The notes under the pieces: generated by a model
What the model was told of the DNA's origin: nothing
The model's database searches: none
The model's input: the letters and a program-made list of their open reading frames with translations, nothing else
Translations under genes and position numbers: made by a program
In this document: positions 36,155 through 47,240 of the stretch, in pieces
Layout: every line of letters starts with the position of its first letter
How positions within the stretch are numbered: the stretch's first letter is position 1
NCBI RefSeq assembly: GCF_019393635.1
Contig: NC_057864.1
Location: 496,510,716 to 496,574,715 of the forward strand
Source: Dromiciops gliroides
Taxonomy: Eukaryota > Chordata > Mammalia > Microbiotheria > Microbiotheriidae
Length of the DNA stretch: 64,000 nt
Reading direction: 5' to 3'

Positions 36155-36202
<48 letters not shown>
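36155..36202 (+). repeat. GT dinucleotide repeat, 24 units
   Basis: Uninterrupted gt array within the 5' part of the L1. Confidence 0.95.
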
Positions 36203-36204
<2 letters not shown>

Positions 36205-36435
36205 GGGGAGAACAGATTGAGGGAGGCGGTGGTCAGAAGCAAAACACTGGTGAGAAGGGACAGAGTGAAAGGAGAGAGAGAAGTACAAATGGGGGAAATA
36301 GGACGAAGGGAAATACAGTTAATAATCATAACTGTGAATGTGAATGGGATGGACTCACCCATAAAACAGAAGTGGATAACAGAGTGAATAAAAAACCAGA
36401 ATCCTACAATATGTTGTTTACAAGAAATATATTTA

Positions 36436-36580
36436 GGGGCAGCTAGGTGGCACATTGGATAGAGCACCGGCCCTGGATTCGGAAGGACCTGAGTTCAAAT
36501 TCAGCCTCAGACACTTGACACTTACTAGCTGTGTGACCCTGGGCAAGTCACTTAACCCCAATTGCCTCACCCCCCAAAAA
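36436..36580 (+). mobile_element. WSINE1/MAR1-type SINE inside L1
   Basis: Full head-to-tail copy (ggggcagctaggtggcacat ... gcaagtcacttaacccca). No target duplication is obvious, and the L1 on either side is not continuous, so a deletion may have accompanied it. Confidence 0.9.
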
Positions 36581-38110
36581 CAACATTAATTGGAAACTAA
36601 ATAATCTAATCCTAGAGAATGAATGGGTCAAAGAACAAATAACAGAAACAATAATTAAAGAGGATGACAACAATGAGACAACTTACCAAAATTTATGAGA
36701 TGTAGGCATATCAGTACTTTGGGGAAAATTTATATCTCTAAATGCTTACATCAATAAAATAGAGAAAAAGCAAATCAAGGAATTGTTCATACAACCTAAA
36801 AACTAGAAAAAAGAAATTAAAAAATACAGAAACAGAAAAAAAACAAATTAAACCCCCCAATTAAACACCCAACTAAAAATCCTGAAAATCAAAGGATAGA
36901 TTAATAAACTTGAAAATAAGAAAATCATTTAACTAATAAAACTTGTTTTATGAAAAAACAATAAAACAAATAAAAGCATGGATTAATTTGATTTTTTTTT
37001 CAAAAAAGATGAAAACTAAATTGCCAGTATCAAAAGTGAAAAGGGCGGATTCACCACCAACAAAGAGGAAATTAAAGCAATAATTAGGAGCTATTTTATT
37101 CAATGGTATGCCAATAAATCCAAAAATCTGAATGAAATGGATGAATATTTACAAAAATATTAATTGCCCAGATTAACAAAAGAGGAAATAGAACACTTAA
37201 GTAACCCCATTTTTGAAAAAGAAATTGAACATGACATCATTGAACTACTAAGAAAAAATCCTCAGGGTCAGATGGATTCACAAGTGAATTTTACCAAATA
37301 CTTAAAGAACAATTAATCTCAATAACATAAAAACTACTTGGAAAAATACGTGAAGGCGTCCTACCAAATTCCTTTTATGACACAAATATGGTGCTGATAC
37401 TTAAACCAGGAAGAGACAAAACAGAGAAAGAAAACTATAGACCAATTTCTCTCATGAATATTGATGCAAAAAAATTTAATGAAACATTAGCAAGGAGGTT
37501 ACACCAATATATCACAGGGAACATACACTATGACAAGGTAGGATTTATGCCAGGAATGCAGGAATGGTGATTAGGAAAACTATCAGCATAATTGACCATA
37601 TCAACAATGAAGCTAACAGAAATCAATATTTTTTCAATAGATGCAAAAAAACCCCTTTTGACAAAATATAGCACCCATTCCTATTAAAAACACTAGAGAG
37701 CATGGAAATAAATGGATTTTACCTTAAAATGATAAGTAATATTTATCTAAAACTATCAGCTAGCATTATGTGTAATAGGGACAAGCTAGAAGCCTTCCAA
37801 ATAAGATTAGGGTGAAGCAAGGATGCCCATTATCACCACTAATTGTACTAGAAATATTAGCTATAGCAAAAAAGAAGAAAAATAAATTGGAGGAATTAGA
37901 AAAGGTAATGAGGAAATAAAACTATAACTCTTTACAGATGATATGATGTTATAATTTAGGGAATCCTTAAGAATCAACTTTAAAACTGTTTGAAATTATT
38001 AACAACTTTAGAAAAGTTGCAGGATATAAAAGAAACCAACACAAATCATCAGTATTTCTATATATTACCCCACAAAGTCCAGCAGCAAGAACTAGAAAGA
38101 GAAATTCCTT

Positions 38111-38299
38111 TAAAATTACTGTAGACAAATGACTAATATGGTAATGTTTTACATAATTGCACATGTATAACCTATTTCTGGTTGCTTATTCCTTTAGGAA
38201 TGGGGAGGGGAGGGAGGGAAGGAGGGATTAAATTTGGAACTCAAAACTTTAAATAAAAAATGTTTATTATTTAAAATAAAATAAAATTACTGTAGACAA
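38111..38299 (+). mobile_element. Second L1 3' end inserted into the L1, 18-bp target duplication
   Basis: Segment 38129-38281 (153 bp) is an L1 3' UTR and tail (ttgcacatgtataacctatt, aggaatggggaggggagg, A-rich end). It is flanked by the direct repeats taaaattactgtagacaa at 38111-38128 and 38282-38299. Skipping the segment restores the L1 sequence across the site, so this is a severely 5'-truncated L1 insertion. Confidence 0.88.
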
Positions 38300-38570
38300 T
38301 ATAAAATACTTAGGAATCTACCTGCCAAAACAGACTGAGGAATCATATGAATACAATTACAAAATACTTTTCACACAAAGTCAGATCTAAAAATTGGAAA
38401 AATGTCAATTGTTCACGGGTAGGCAGAACCAACACGACGAAAATAACTATTCTACCTAAATTAAATTATTCAGTGCCATACCAAACTACCAAAAATTATT
38501 TTATAGAGCTAGAAAAAATAATGCAACTCAAGGAAAAGAACAAAAGGGCAAGAATATCAAGAGAATTAAT

Positions 38571-38731
38571 GAAAAATGTGGAGGAACAGTGGATAAAGCA
38601 CTGGCCATGGAGTCAGGAGGACCTGAGTTCAAATCTGACCTCAGACACTTGACACTTACTAGCTGTGTGACCGTGGCCAAGTCACTTAACCCTCACTGAC
38701 CCACAAAAAAAGAAAGAAAAATGTGGAGGAA
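38571..38731 (+). mobile_element. 5'-truncated WSINE1/MAR1-type SINE in L1, 16-bp target duplication
   Basis: SINE body 38587-38715 starts at cagtggataaagcactggcc, lacking the first 14 or so bases of the head. Flanks are gaaaaatgtggaggaa at 38571-38586 and 38716-38731. Confidence 0.9.
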
Positions 38732-40095
38732 GGCAACCTAGCTATACCACATCTCAAACTGTATTATTAAGTGGTAATCGTCATAGTATCTGGTACTGAC
38801 TATGAAATAGAAGGGTGGATAAGTAGAATAGATTAGACACACAATACATTGTAGTAAGAGACCATAATAATCTAGCATTTGAGAAACCCAAAGACCCCGG
38901 ATTTGGGGACAAGAGCTCACTATTTGACAAAAACTTCTAGGAAAACTGGAAAACAGTATGGCAAAACTTAGGTATAGACCAACATCTTACACCTTATAAA
39001 AGATAAGATCAAAATGGGTACATGATTTAAACATAAAGGGTGATATCTGTCAGATCTATGGAGAAGGGAAGAATTTATGACCAAATGAGATAGATAGCAT
39101 TACTAGATCAGCAAGTGTCTCTGGAAAGGTCTTGTTTCTCAAATATATAGAGAACTGAGTCAAATTTATAAGAATCCAAGTCATTCCCTAATTGACAAAT
39201 GGTTAAAGATATGAACGGGCAGTTGTCAGGTAAAGAAATCAAAGCTATCTATAGTCATATGAAAAAATGCTCTAAGTCACTATTGATAAGAGAACTGCAA
39301 ATTAAAACCACTAAGCAGTACCACCTTGGCTATTATGAGAGAAAAGGAAAATAATAAATGTTGAAGAGGGTGTGGGAAAATTGGGACACTAATGAACTGT
39401 TGATGTAGGTGTGAACTGATCTGGAGAGCAATTTGAAACTATGCTTAAAGGCTTTTAAATCTGCATATTCCTTGATCCAGCAATACCACCACTAGGTCTG
39501 GTCTGTATCCCAATGAGATTTAAAAAAAAATAGAGAAAGAACCTATTTGTATAAAAATATCTATAGCAGCTCATTTTACAGTGGCAAATTTTTGAAATTG
39601 AGGTGACGCCCATCAATTGGGGAATGGCTGAACAAGTTGTGGTATATGAACGCGATGGAATATTATTGTGCTATAAGAAATGATGAGCAGGCAGATTTCA
39701 GGAAAACCTGCAAAGACTTAAATGTACTGATGCTGAGTGAAGTGAGCAGAACCAGGAGAACACTGTACACAGTAACAGCAATGCTGTACTATGATCAACT
39801 GTTAATGACTTAGCTCTTCTCAGCAATACAAAGATCCAAGACAATTCCAAAGCACTCATGATGAAAATTGCAATCCCCCTTCAAAGAAAGAATTTATGAA
39901 GTATGAATGCAAATCAAAGCAGACTTTTTTCACTTTATTTTTTGGGTTTTTTTTCCTTTTTGTTCGTGTCTTCTTTTACAATATGACCAATATGATAATA
40001 TGTTTTCCCTGATTGAACATGTATAACTAGTACCAAATTGCTTACTGTTTCAGGGAGGGAGAGAGAAAATTTGGAACAAAAAAAATTTTTAATGG

Positions 40096-40250
40096 TTTTT
40101 TGTTTTTGTTTTTTGGTGAGGCAATTGGGGTTAAGTGACTTGCCTAGGGTCCCACAGCTAGTAAGTGTTAAGTATCTGAGGTTGGATTTGAACTCAGGTC
40201 CTCCTGTCTCCACGGCCAGTGCTCTATCCACTGTGCCACCTAGCTGCCCC
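40096..40250 (-). mobile_element. WSINE1/MAR1-type SINE at the L1 3' end
   Basis: Reverse copy (ggtgaggcaattggggttaa ... ccacctagctgcccc) with T-rich run 40096-40114 as its tail complement. It adjoins the A-rich end of the L1. Confidence 0.88.
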
Positions 40251-42081
40251 AAAATGTTATTTTTTAAAAGCTGCTAATGGGCATGCCTGGCTTGTCCACA
40301 GCAGTGTCCAACCCTGTCTGAGTCCCCGACTTAGCCGCCAAGTGACATCTTCTACTTACATAAACCAATGTGAGTGAAATGAGCAGACCCAGGTAGACCA
40401 TCTACACCACAGCCACAGCTGGGCACATGGATAGAGCACCGACCAAATGAAGCAGAATGTCATGATACTATACTGTGTTAACCAATCAGGATCCAGCACC
40501 CACAGACCCCCTTTTCTGCCAAAGAGAAGGTACGTTCCACATCTCTCAAAAGGGTGGTGGTCCCCAAGTTCAAAGGAAGTGAGTGAAGAGCACACTGGCC
40601 TGAGGACAATGTGCCTTCCCACCCTTCAGATGTTTCTATCTCTACCTTTTGGTTACAGGTCCCTCTAGATCCAAACTCACTTTGCTTCTGTGCTTATAGA
40701 ATCAGGCTGTGCCTCCTGGGCCCTCACTCAGCCCCAGAGCTTCACAGACATGAGGTGCTGCCTCAGTCACCTTGGCAGTGACTAGGTTAGTTAGGACTGA
40801 CAGTGAGCACACCACTTACTATTCAGGGTGGGGACCTGGTGCTCCTACACCTCCCTCCTTCCAAGGATAGTACTAATGGGCTCTGATTATGCCAATCTTA
40901 CCTAGGGACTGCCCTCCTGCCTGCCCACCTCCTACCTGCCTGCCTGTCTACCTACCTGCCCATCCTCCTATCTACCTGCCCTCCTGCTCTCCTGCTTGCC
41001 CACCCTCTTACCTGCCTGCCTTCTACCTGCTAGGCTCAGATTTTATTCTTTGGTTCACACTTTGAAAGATGTAGGTGGTTATTGGTTTGACTTATTAGAA
41101 CACATGTATTGTGTTTCTTCATCCTGCATGTTTTGCACCCTCTCAGTGCACAGGCCTTACCCAGATTCATTCATTGGTCTTGGTGTCATTGTGAATCCAT
41201 GCATCATATGTATAAATGAAGTGAGTGCCTCTTCAGTGGCCCAACTGGGAAGTTAGCAAGACGGTCATATGACCAATTTGTCTTCCTCTCAGGGGCACAT
41301 CTGGCAAATGGCTGGGCCTTTGGGGGTTTCCTCTCTCCTGCCAGCCCCATAACCACCACACCCCCATCCCACCAGCCAGGAGTGCTTAGGGACATACTCT
41401 GAACTTCATCATGGTGCCCTGGAACACCACAGGGATGGCAGGCCCCCTGAAGGACAGACATCCAACACATGCTGCTTGGCTCCCAGGCCAATCCCCACCT
41501 CTCTGATGAGACTCCCCTGGGCCACAGTCCCATCTCAGGTGAGCAGACTGACCAGCAGTACCCAGAGCATGACACCTCCTCCTTGGCCTTTGGTGAATAA
41601 AAACAAGGCACTCGTGGCTGGAGATGGGAATCAGAACTATGAGACACAGGAGAGTGACTGAAGCAACAAAAGGACTATATTGGTTGGACCGGCTTGGATT
41701 CCATGGCTTCCCAGGCCTCTTCTTGATCTCTGATGAGCAGCCACAAGAAGCCCATGTCAGATTCCTTCCCTCGTGGATTTTGATGAGAGCTCTGAGCTTT
41801 GGGTGGCTGGTGACCATGAAACAGTAAAGCCAGTAAAGACAGCCATTCTGCTTTGGAAGCAGGCATCTTCCTCCCCAAGCTCCCAGGCAGCTCCAGCTCA
41901 TCTGTGAGGGTCCTGGGGGCCTCACTGACCTTCTTCTTCAGACATCAGGGGCTTGTGTGTTTTTGACAAATGCACCTTTAGAAGAAAACCCAGGGATACC
42001 AAGAGCAGCCTGCTGGCACAGTGGTCTCAGCCCAGGCTCATGGAAAGCTCTGCACAGTCAGCACAGATGGGACCCTGCTCA
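40251..42081. other. Intergenic sequence and probable LRRC3 3' UTR
   Basis: A weak L1 3'-like segment is seen near 40370-40410 (gtgagtgaaatgagcagacc) and an imperfect CCTACCTGC-type array at 40913-41035. From 41042 to 42081 the sequence is unique and is the likely 3' UTR of LRRC3 on the - strand. Confidence 0.45.
41042..41047 (-). terminator. LRRC3: Candidate polyadenylation signal AATAAA for LRRC3
   Basis: tttatt on the + strand, hence AATAAA on the LRRC3 strand, about 1.04 kb after the stop codon. It is the first canonical signal I noticed downstream of LRRC3; usage is not proven. Confidence 0.35.
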
Positions 42082-42870
42082 CTACAGCTCCAGGGCTACA
42101 CTGGGGGCACTGCTGGCCCCTGGGGCACAGGGGGGCAGGTTCTTCAGGTACTCCAGGTGTTTCCGGGCATCTTCCTGGTTCTGTCGCACATAGCGCACCA
42201 CGTAGGTGATGACCATGGTGAACCAGCCGAACATGGCGATGAACATGGCGACATCAGTGGTCTTGTGGCGGGAGCTGCAGAAGTTGGCTCCCGAGTCCAG
42301 GACTTGCACCAGTGGTTTCCCCACCGCCTCTTCCCGCACAGACGTCTGGCAGGCCATCTCATTGACCGACACAGGATCCAGTTTCAGCTCCCAAAGGACC
42401 TCCTGTAAGGCACATTCGCAGTGCCAAGGATTGTGGGACAGTCGGATCTTGGCCTTCAACCTGACCAACGCATCCTTGGGAAGGCTCCGGAGATGATTGT
42501 GGGAGAGGTCCAGCAGTCTGAGACTGCTAGGCAGGCCCTGGAAGGCAGCAACATCTAGCTTCTCAATCGTGTTCTGGGATAAGTCTAGCTCCTGCAGGAG
42601 GCTCAGACCTGAGAACGCATGGCTTGGGATCTGGGTGAGCTGGTTGGCATCAAGCTTCAAGAACACCGTGTCCTTGGGTATGTCTCTGGGGATCTCCTTG
42701 AGGTTTTTGGAACTGCAGTGCACGGTCATCAGACCACTGCTGTCTGAGCACTGGCAGTTTGGGGGGCAGGAGGTGCCCAGGGGGAGGTAAAGTAGGAGGA
42801 GGAAGAGGCAGAGAGCCCTCCGAGGGGGCACCATCTCCAAAAGCCAAAAGTCTGCACCCAACGGAAGCAT
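42082..42870 (-). CDS. LRRC3: LRRC3, leucine-rich repeat membrane protein, single coding exon
   Basis: Complete 262-residue protein (family about 257). A hydrophobic signal segment at residues 20-32 is followed by a cysteine-rich LRR N-cap (CPPNCQC at 35-41). Three or four LRRs follow (VFLKLDANQLTQIP, LQELDLSQNTIEKL, LRLLDLSHNHLRSLPKDAL), then the LRR C-cap (IRLSHNPWHCECALQEVLWE). A transmembrane helix lies at about 207-225 (VAMFIAMFGWFTMVITYVV), then a short cytosolic tail (RQNQEDARKHLEYLKNLP). The recalled human LRRC3 shares HCECALQE, LWELKLDP, TTDVAM and NQEDAR. First ATG is at 42870 (A at -3). A second at 42834 (GAGATGG) has stronger context and puts the signal peptide nearer the N-terminus; the true start could be either. 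Stop TAG at 42082-42084. Its biochemical role is poorly known. Confidence 0.95.
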   Translation of the reverse strand: MLPLGADFWLLEMVPPRRALCLFLLLLYLPLGTSCPPNCQCSDSSGLMTVHCSSKNLKEIPRDIPKDTVFLKLDANQLTQIPSHAFSGLSLLQELDLSQNTIEKLDVAAFQGLPSSLRLLDLSHNHLRSLPKDALVRLKAKIRLSHNPWHCECALQEVLWELKLDPVSVNEMACQTSVREEAVGKPLVQVLDSGANFCSSRHKTTDVAMFIAMFGWFTMVITYVVRYVRQNQEDARKHLEYLKNLPPCAPGASSAPSVALEL

Positions 42871-42885
42871 TCTGATCACTGTGCA
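42871..42885 (-). promoter_or_regulatory. LRRC3: Candidate splice acceptor just upstream of LRRC3 coding start
   Basis: On the - strand, cccctctgcacag lies immediately before TGATCAGAATG. The family usually has a non-coding first exon, so the coding exon probably begins here. Inference only. Confidence 0.4.
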
Positions 42886-43027
42886 GAGGGGCTCGGCTTG
42901 GCAGCCCCAGAGTCAAGTAATCTCTTCTTAGCCTACCTTCCATCAATCCTGGGCCAGCCCATAGATACTCTCTAAAAACAGAAGGCCTGGCATCTTCCCT
43001 TGTGTCCCCAAATGCACCACACCAATC

Positions 43028-43029
<2 letters not shown>

Positions 43030-43090
<61 letters not shown>

Positions 43091-43260
43091 GAGAGAGAGA
43101 GAGAAGAGAGAAGAGGAGAAGAAAGAGAGATAAAAGAGAAGAGGAGAGAAGGGAAAGAAGGGAGGGAGAGAGAAAAGAGGAGAGCAGAGGAAAGAGAAAG
43201 AGAGAGAAGAGAGGAGGAGAGGAGAGAGAGAGACACAGAGAGACAGACAGAGAGCAAACA
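43030..43260 (+). repeat. GA-rich purine tract
   Basis: Perfect GA array to 43084, then purine-rich gaga/ggag variants to about 43260. It lies in the probable 5'-UTR intron of LRRC3, 160 bp upstream of the first ATG. Confidence 0.92.
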
Positions 43261-44460
43261 GACTTTAGTGACTGTTCATGACAGGGCCTGAATCTAAATA
43301 GGGGAGTGGAGAGGTGGGGATGCATGTGCCACTGGATGAACTGGGTTCCGTGACTGGCAGAGGGTAAACCTCCACCTAACCCTAAACAGTCGGTAACAAC
43401 TGGCAGTTTCTTTTCCCTGATAAAATCTGCTTAGCTGGTCAATGCTGCACATCAAACCAATTCAAGAAGTATTGAGTGCCTACTATGGGTCATGCTTGTG
43501 CTGAGTACTTGGGGAAATCTGGAAATTTAACTCAACCCTTGGATTTCTCTGAGGTCACAGGATACAGGGAAGATAACAGCAAGTTGCATTTGGGGACCTT
43601 GTTAGAGCCCCAGCTGAACCATATATTACCTGTGTGACCTTGGCCAAGTCCTTGGCCCTCTGCAAGCCTCATTTTCTTCCTCTGTAAAATGAACACTTTG
43701 CATTACATGACCTCTTAGAGGCTCTTCTAGTTCAAGGTCCAGGGTTCCAAGAATCAGGCTGAATACAAGTAGGGAACATGTTGCTAATTGAATCAAAAAG
43801 GGGCACTGCCCCACCCTGGCTTCTGGTAATGAGATTAAATCAGAGCTTTCCTACTAGGCAGGAGGCTTCTTTGCTTTTGAAATCCTGACCAGGTGGAGTA
43901 ATGGTAGAGAAAAATTTCACTTTAGGGCCAGTAACCAGCCAGAAGTGGCCTCCTCGTGTCTGTCTCTGTGAGTCGGCCTTGCAGCCCCCAAGTCACCCAG
44001 GATCACCCATGCTGGGGACAAGAACTCACAAGTGCTTCCCAAAGGAGTCCACACCCTTCCCTCGAAAACCTGCTGCCTGATTTCCTACATCTTGCTTTAA
44101 AAACAGAAGGGGAAGTACCCATGTCTTTCCCTCCCTGTCAGCTCTGACCCTGAGTGAGGGTGTCTGGCAAGGCTGGGGGAAGCAGGCAGGGGAGCAGAAG
44201 CTGAGCCCCTGAGCTGGCCAGTCTGAGGGTGCCCAGGGGAGGGGTTCACTTGCCTTAGCTCTGTGTGTGTGTGACTGTGAATGTGAGTGTGTTCGACTGT
44301 GAATGTGCGTGTGTGCTAGTTGTGTGAATGAGTGTGAATTTGTATGTGTGCGCGCGCGTGTATGCACGTCCCTCCCACGTGTGTCCCAGAGCCCTTGCCA
44401 GACTGGGACTGTTGCTCACCTGTCAAACCAGAGCTTAAGGGAAGCATCTAGAAAAAGGAC
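43261..44460. other. Probable LRRC3 5' intron sequence
   Basis: Holds a copy of the unclassified dispersed repeat (43448-43540), a MIR-like remnant (43580-43770, with tgtgaccttggccaagtcct) and a GT-rich run (44263-44360). No exon recognised. Confidence 0.45.
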
Positions 44461-44870
44461 TAACCTGAGGCGGAGGACTCACTGCCTGCGTTCAGACGTG
44501 CAGCGGCTCCGCTGCTGCAGCCGGGACAGGCTCTGGGCGGGGCTGGACTTTGGGCAGCCCGGGGAGGAGGGGGCTGGAGCTCAGTCACTCTGGCGGTTCT
44601 CCTTGGGGTGCTCCAGTGGGAGCCTATGGGAGCGCGCGCTCTCTGTCTGTCTGTCTGTCTGTCTGTCTCTGTCTCTGTCTTTCTCTCCCTCTCTCCCTTC
44701 CTCTCTGTCTCTCTCTCTTTCTCTATCTCTGTCTCTGTCTCTCCCTCCCTCTCTCCTCCCCGCCCAACTCTGCCCCTCGACTGGGATCAGCGGTTCCCAT
44801 TTCCTCCGCCCCAACTTCCCCCTCCCTCCTGACCGGGACCCGCCCTGGGCTGTCATTGGTCAGATTCCTC
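44460..44870 (-). promoter_or_regulatory. LRRC3: Candidate LRRC3 promoter, GC-rich with GC box and CCAAT box
   Basis: CpG-containing GC-rich segment with GGGCGGGG at 44535-44542 and an inverted CCAAT (attgg, 44855-44859). It sits about 1.6-2 kb upstream of LRRC3, where a non-coding first exon is expected. It also contains a ctgt repeat (44640-44666). No initiator or TATA was identified, so the exact start is unknown. Confidence 0.35.
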
Positions 44871-45086
44871 CATCCTTCATCCTTTCTTTTCCTCCCTCAT
44901 CCCTGCTTCCAACCTTCCTGGGGCTGGCGTCCATCTCACCTCCATCTCTCACACCTACCCAGTGACTAGCGGATCAGGGCACACAGGACTCAGACGAAGC
45001 CCGGCTTTGGAGCTCCAGAGCTGGGGACATTCATCCCCTCCATCCCGGTTCTCTCCCTTCCCCAGACCTGGGCGCTGGAGCTCGCT

Positions 45087-45088
<2 letters not shown>

Positions 45089-45166
<78 letters not shown>
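45089..45166 (+). repeat. CT dinucleotide repeat, 39 units
   Basis: Perfect ct array of 78 bp, a few hundred bases upstream of the candidate LRRC3 promoter. Confidence 0.95.
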
Positions 45167-45169
<3 letters not shown>

Positions 45170-45171
<2 letters not shown>

Positions 45172-46680
45172 CTTTTGGAACGCCTCCTCCCAGCCACGAT
45201 GAGAAATCATCATTATCATGCTGGGGGAGCGCTACCCCTCAAAAAGGGGCAGCCAATGGCCAACAGCCCTCTGGGAATGGAGGGTATTTGCCTGCCCAGC
45301 AGCCTGCCCTGGCTTTGTGCTCTAGGATGGCACTAGAGACTAGCAATGCCACCTATGAAACAGAGCTTTTCTACTAAGCAAGAGGTTTCTTTGCGTGGGC
45401 TCGACTGGTGTGTACACCTTCACGGGAGTGGCCAGGCCTGTACCAGTGCAGCCGCTGTCCTCACTGCCACTGCTGGGTCTGCTAATAAGCTAACACAGAG
45501 ACTCCCGGAAAGGTCGGGGGATTTCCAGCCCTCGCACCCCTACCCCTTTCGAACTGCTCTCTGGAGTCTCCTTGGAGGTGGAGAGGGAGGCTGCTGCTGC
45601 TGCTGTTCCTCTTCCTTAGCTCCAGGCGGCAAAGCCCGCCGCCCCACCCCCCTCCGCCCAGTCTCGTTCAGCGCTAGGTTCCTTACGGCCAGTCAGGGTG
45701 ACAGCCCCTAGCTTCCGCCTCACATCCAGGATAATCACCTTCATTTTAATTTCCTTTTTGTTTTTGTGTCCAGCGTCCAGCGTGCAGAGGATGCTGGCTT
45801 CATCAGTGTTTGTCGAAGAGTGGATTGAGGGGGAGGCAAGGGGGAGGGCAGGAGCAGGGAAGTTGCAACTTCTGCTTGGCAAAAGAGGAAGCTATCCCAG
45901 CATGAGCTTGGAAAGGTATAAAGCATTTCTTCCACGCTTCTTTTCATTCATCCATGAGCCCTCCCGTCTCCCCAGAGTCCGGAAGCACCTAGAAGCTTGG
46001 TCTGCCTCTAAGGACTCCCCAGAGAAGCTCTGTATCTGCCCAAAGTTTCCATGGGGACTGCAGTGAGCTGGTGTGCCGTCCTAGGTGATTTTCCAAGGAT
46101 TTTCATCTCCACAGGAGGCTGATTAGATTCTTTGCCTCCTTCCCTTCCTCCCCAGCCCCCAGCCAGATGAGCTCAGTCACAGTCATCCCACCTCCCCCTG
46201 CCTGGGACCCAGAAGAGAGCACCATGACTTGTCAGGCCATGTGAACCTTTTTATCAAGATCCAGAGCCGTCAACTGTCACCCATCATTAGCAAGAAGCCT
46301 TTTCTATATTGTCCAGGTGCTTGGCTTCCTCGAGGAGTCAGGATCTGGAGGCTGCTGGTTTATTCTGTGTTCGTCATTGGACTCCAGGATGGATCACAAA
46401 CAAGGAGGTTGGTCAAGGGAGCCCACCCAAGATCCAGCCTTGAAGCTCTCAAACTGCTCTTCGGGGTGATGCCCTGGGATTGCCCCTGCCTCCAAAAGGC
46501 TTTCTCCTCCTTCAGCGTGCACCCAAATGTCTCCCTCTTGGCTATTTACAGAATCAGATGGGGGGGGGGGATTGGGACATTCCAATTCACGCTCCACTTT
46601 CCATCTGCAAATCTTCCTACCTCCCTCTGATGGGAAAGACTAGGGTGGAGCACTCGACTTCTCGAGCAGCTTTCCCTCAC
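45170..46680. other. Intergenic sequence upstream of LRRC3
   Basis: Unique sequence. The segment 45540-45700 is GC-rich with a short tgc repeat. Open frames on both strands have no recognised domain. No RNA gene seen. Confidence 0.4.
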
Positions 46681-46689
46681 AGGGCAGGC

Positions 46690-46945
46690 TCTGCACTCTC
46701 CAGCTCATGCTCCACCTTCTATCTGTGGCTCTATTAGATCCAATTCCACAAAGTGTCCCTGAACCAGCCACACCCTGATACCTCCCTCCCCTCCTCCCCT
46801 TCCAGCCTCCTTTGAGGCATTGTCTTCTCTTAGACTGTAACTTCCTTGAAGGCAGGGCTGTTTTCCTTTTTCTTATTGGTATCCCCAGGGTTCAGCACAG
46901 TGCTTGGCACACAGTAGGCCTTGAATAAATGTTTATGGACTAGAA
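46690..46945 (+). mobile_element. L2 LINE 3' end remnant
   Basis: Typical L2 3' blocks: cttccttgaaggcagggctg, cagcacagtgcttggcacac and agtaggccttgaataaatgt. Confidence 0.8.
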
Positions 46946-47051
46946 AATTGAATTCTACTTAGATGCTTCCAGAACACAAAGGAAAAAAAAAGAATGGAGG
47001 GGAGGATGAAGGCATTTAGAAACATCTATCTAGCCCATCTTTTACCAATTC

Positions 47052-47240
47052 CAAAGTCATTGGGGGCAGCTAGGTGGCGTAATGGATAAAGCACTAGCCT
47101 TGGATTCAGGAGGACCTGAGTTCAAATCCAGATTCAGACACTTGACATTTACTAGCTGTGTGACCCTGGGCAAGTCACTTAACCCTCATTGCCCCACAAA
47201 AAAAATTAAAAATTAAAACAAATAAAAAACAAAGTCATTG
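47052..47240 (+). mobile_element. WSINE1/MAR1-type SINE, 11-bp target duplication
   Basis: Full-length body 47063-47229 with a long A-rich tail, flanked by caaagtcattg at 47052-47062 and 47230-47240. Confidence 0.92.

Larger units (their letters stand above)
35620..40095 (+). mobile_element. L1 LINE, near full span but heavily decayed, with nested insertions
   Basis: Sense-strand L1. Near 36330 it encodes a degraded endonuclease start (NCECEWDG, for the usual TVNVNGMD). Around 37390-37560 it encodes reverse transcriptase block [19 protein letters not shown] and [10 protein letters not shown]. Around 39560-39790 is the 3' region with caattggggaatggctgaac and agtgagcagaaccaggagaa. Many stops and frameshifts make it inactive, and part of ORF2 is missing where the SINE lies at 36436. 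It has received two sense SINEs, a second L1 3' fragment, and a reverse SINE next to its 3' end. Confidence 0.85.

Noticed and set aside
37388-37570. Reverse transcriptase frame as an active gene
   Set aside because: It is a 60-residue piece of a decayed L1 with stops on both sides.
42871-42879. LRRC3 starting at 42879
   Set aside because: That codon is GTG; the first ATG in the frame is at 42870.
42943-43325. Open frames rich in Ser/Leu or Arg/Glu around the GA tract
   Set aside because: Low-complexity translation of the dinucleotide repeat.
44303-45336. Open frames across the ctgt and CT repeats
   Set aside because: Repeat translation; no similarity to known proteins, and GC-rich promoter-like DNA.
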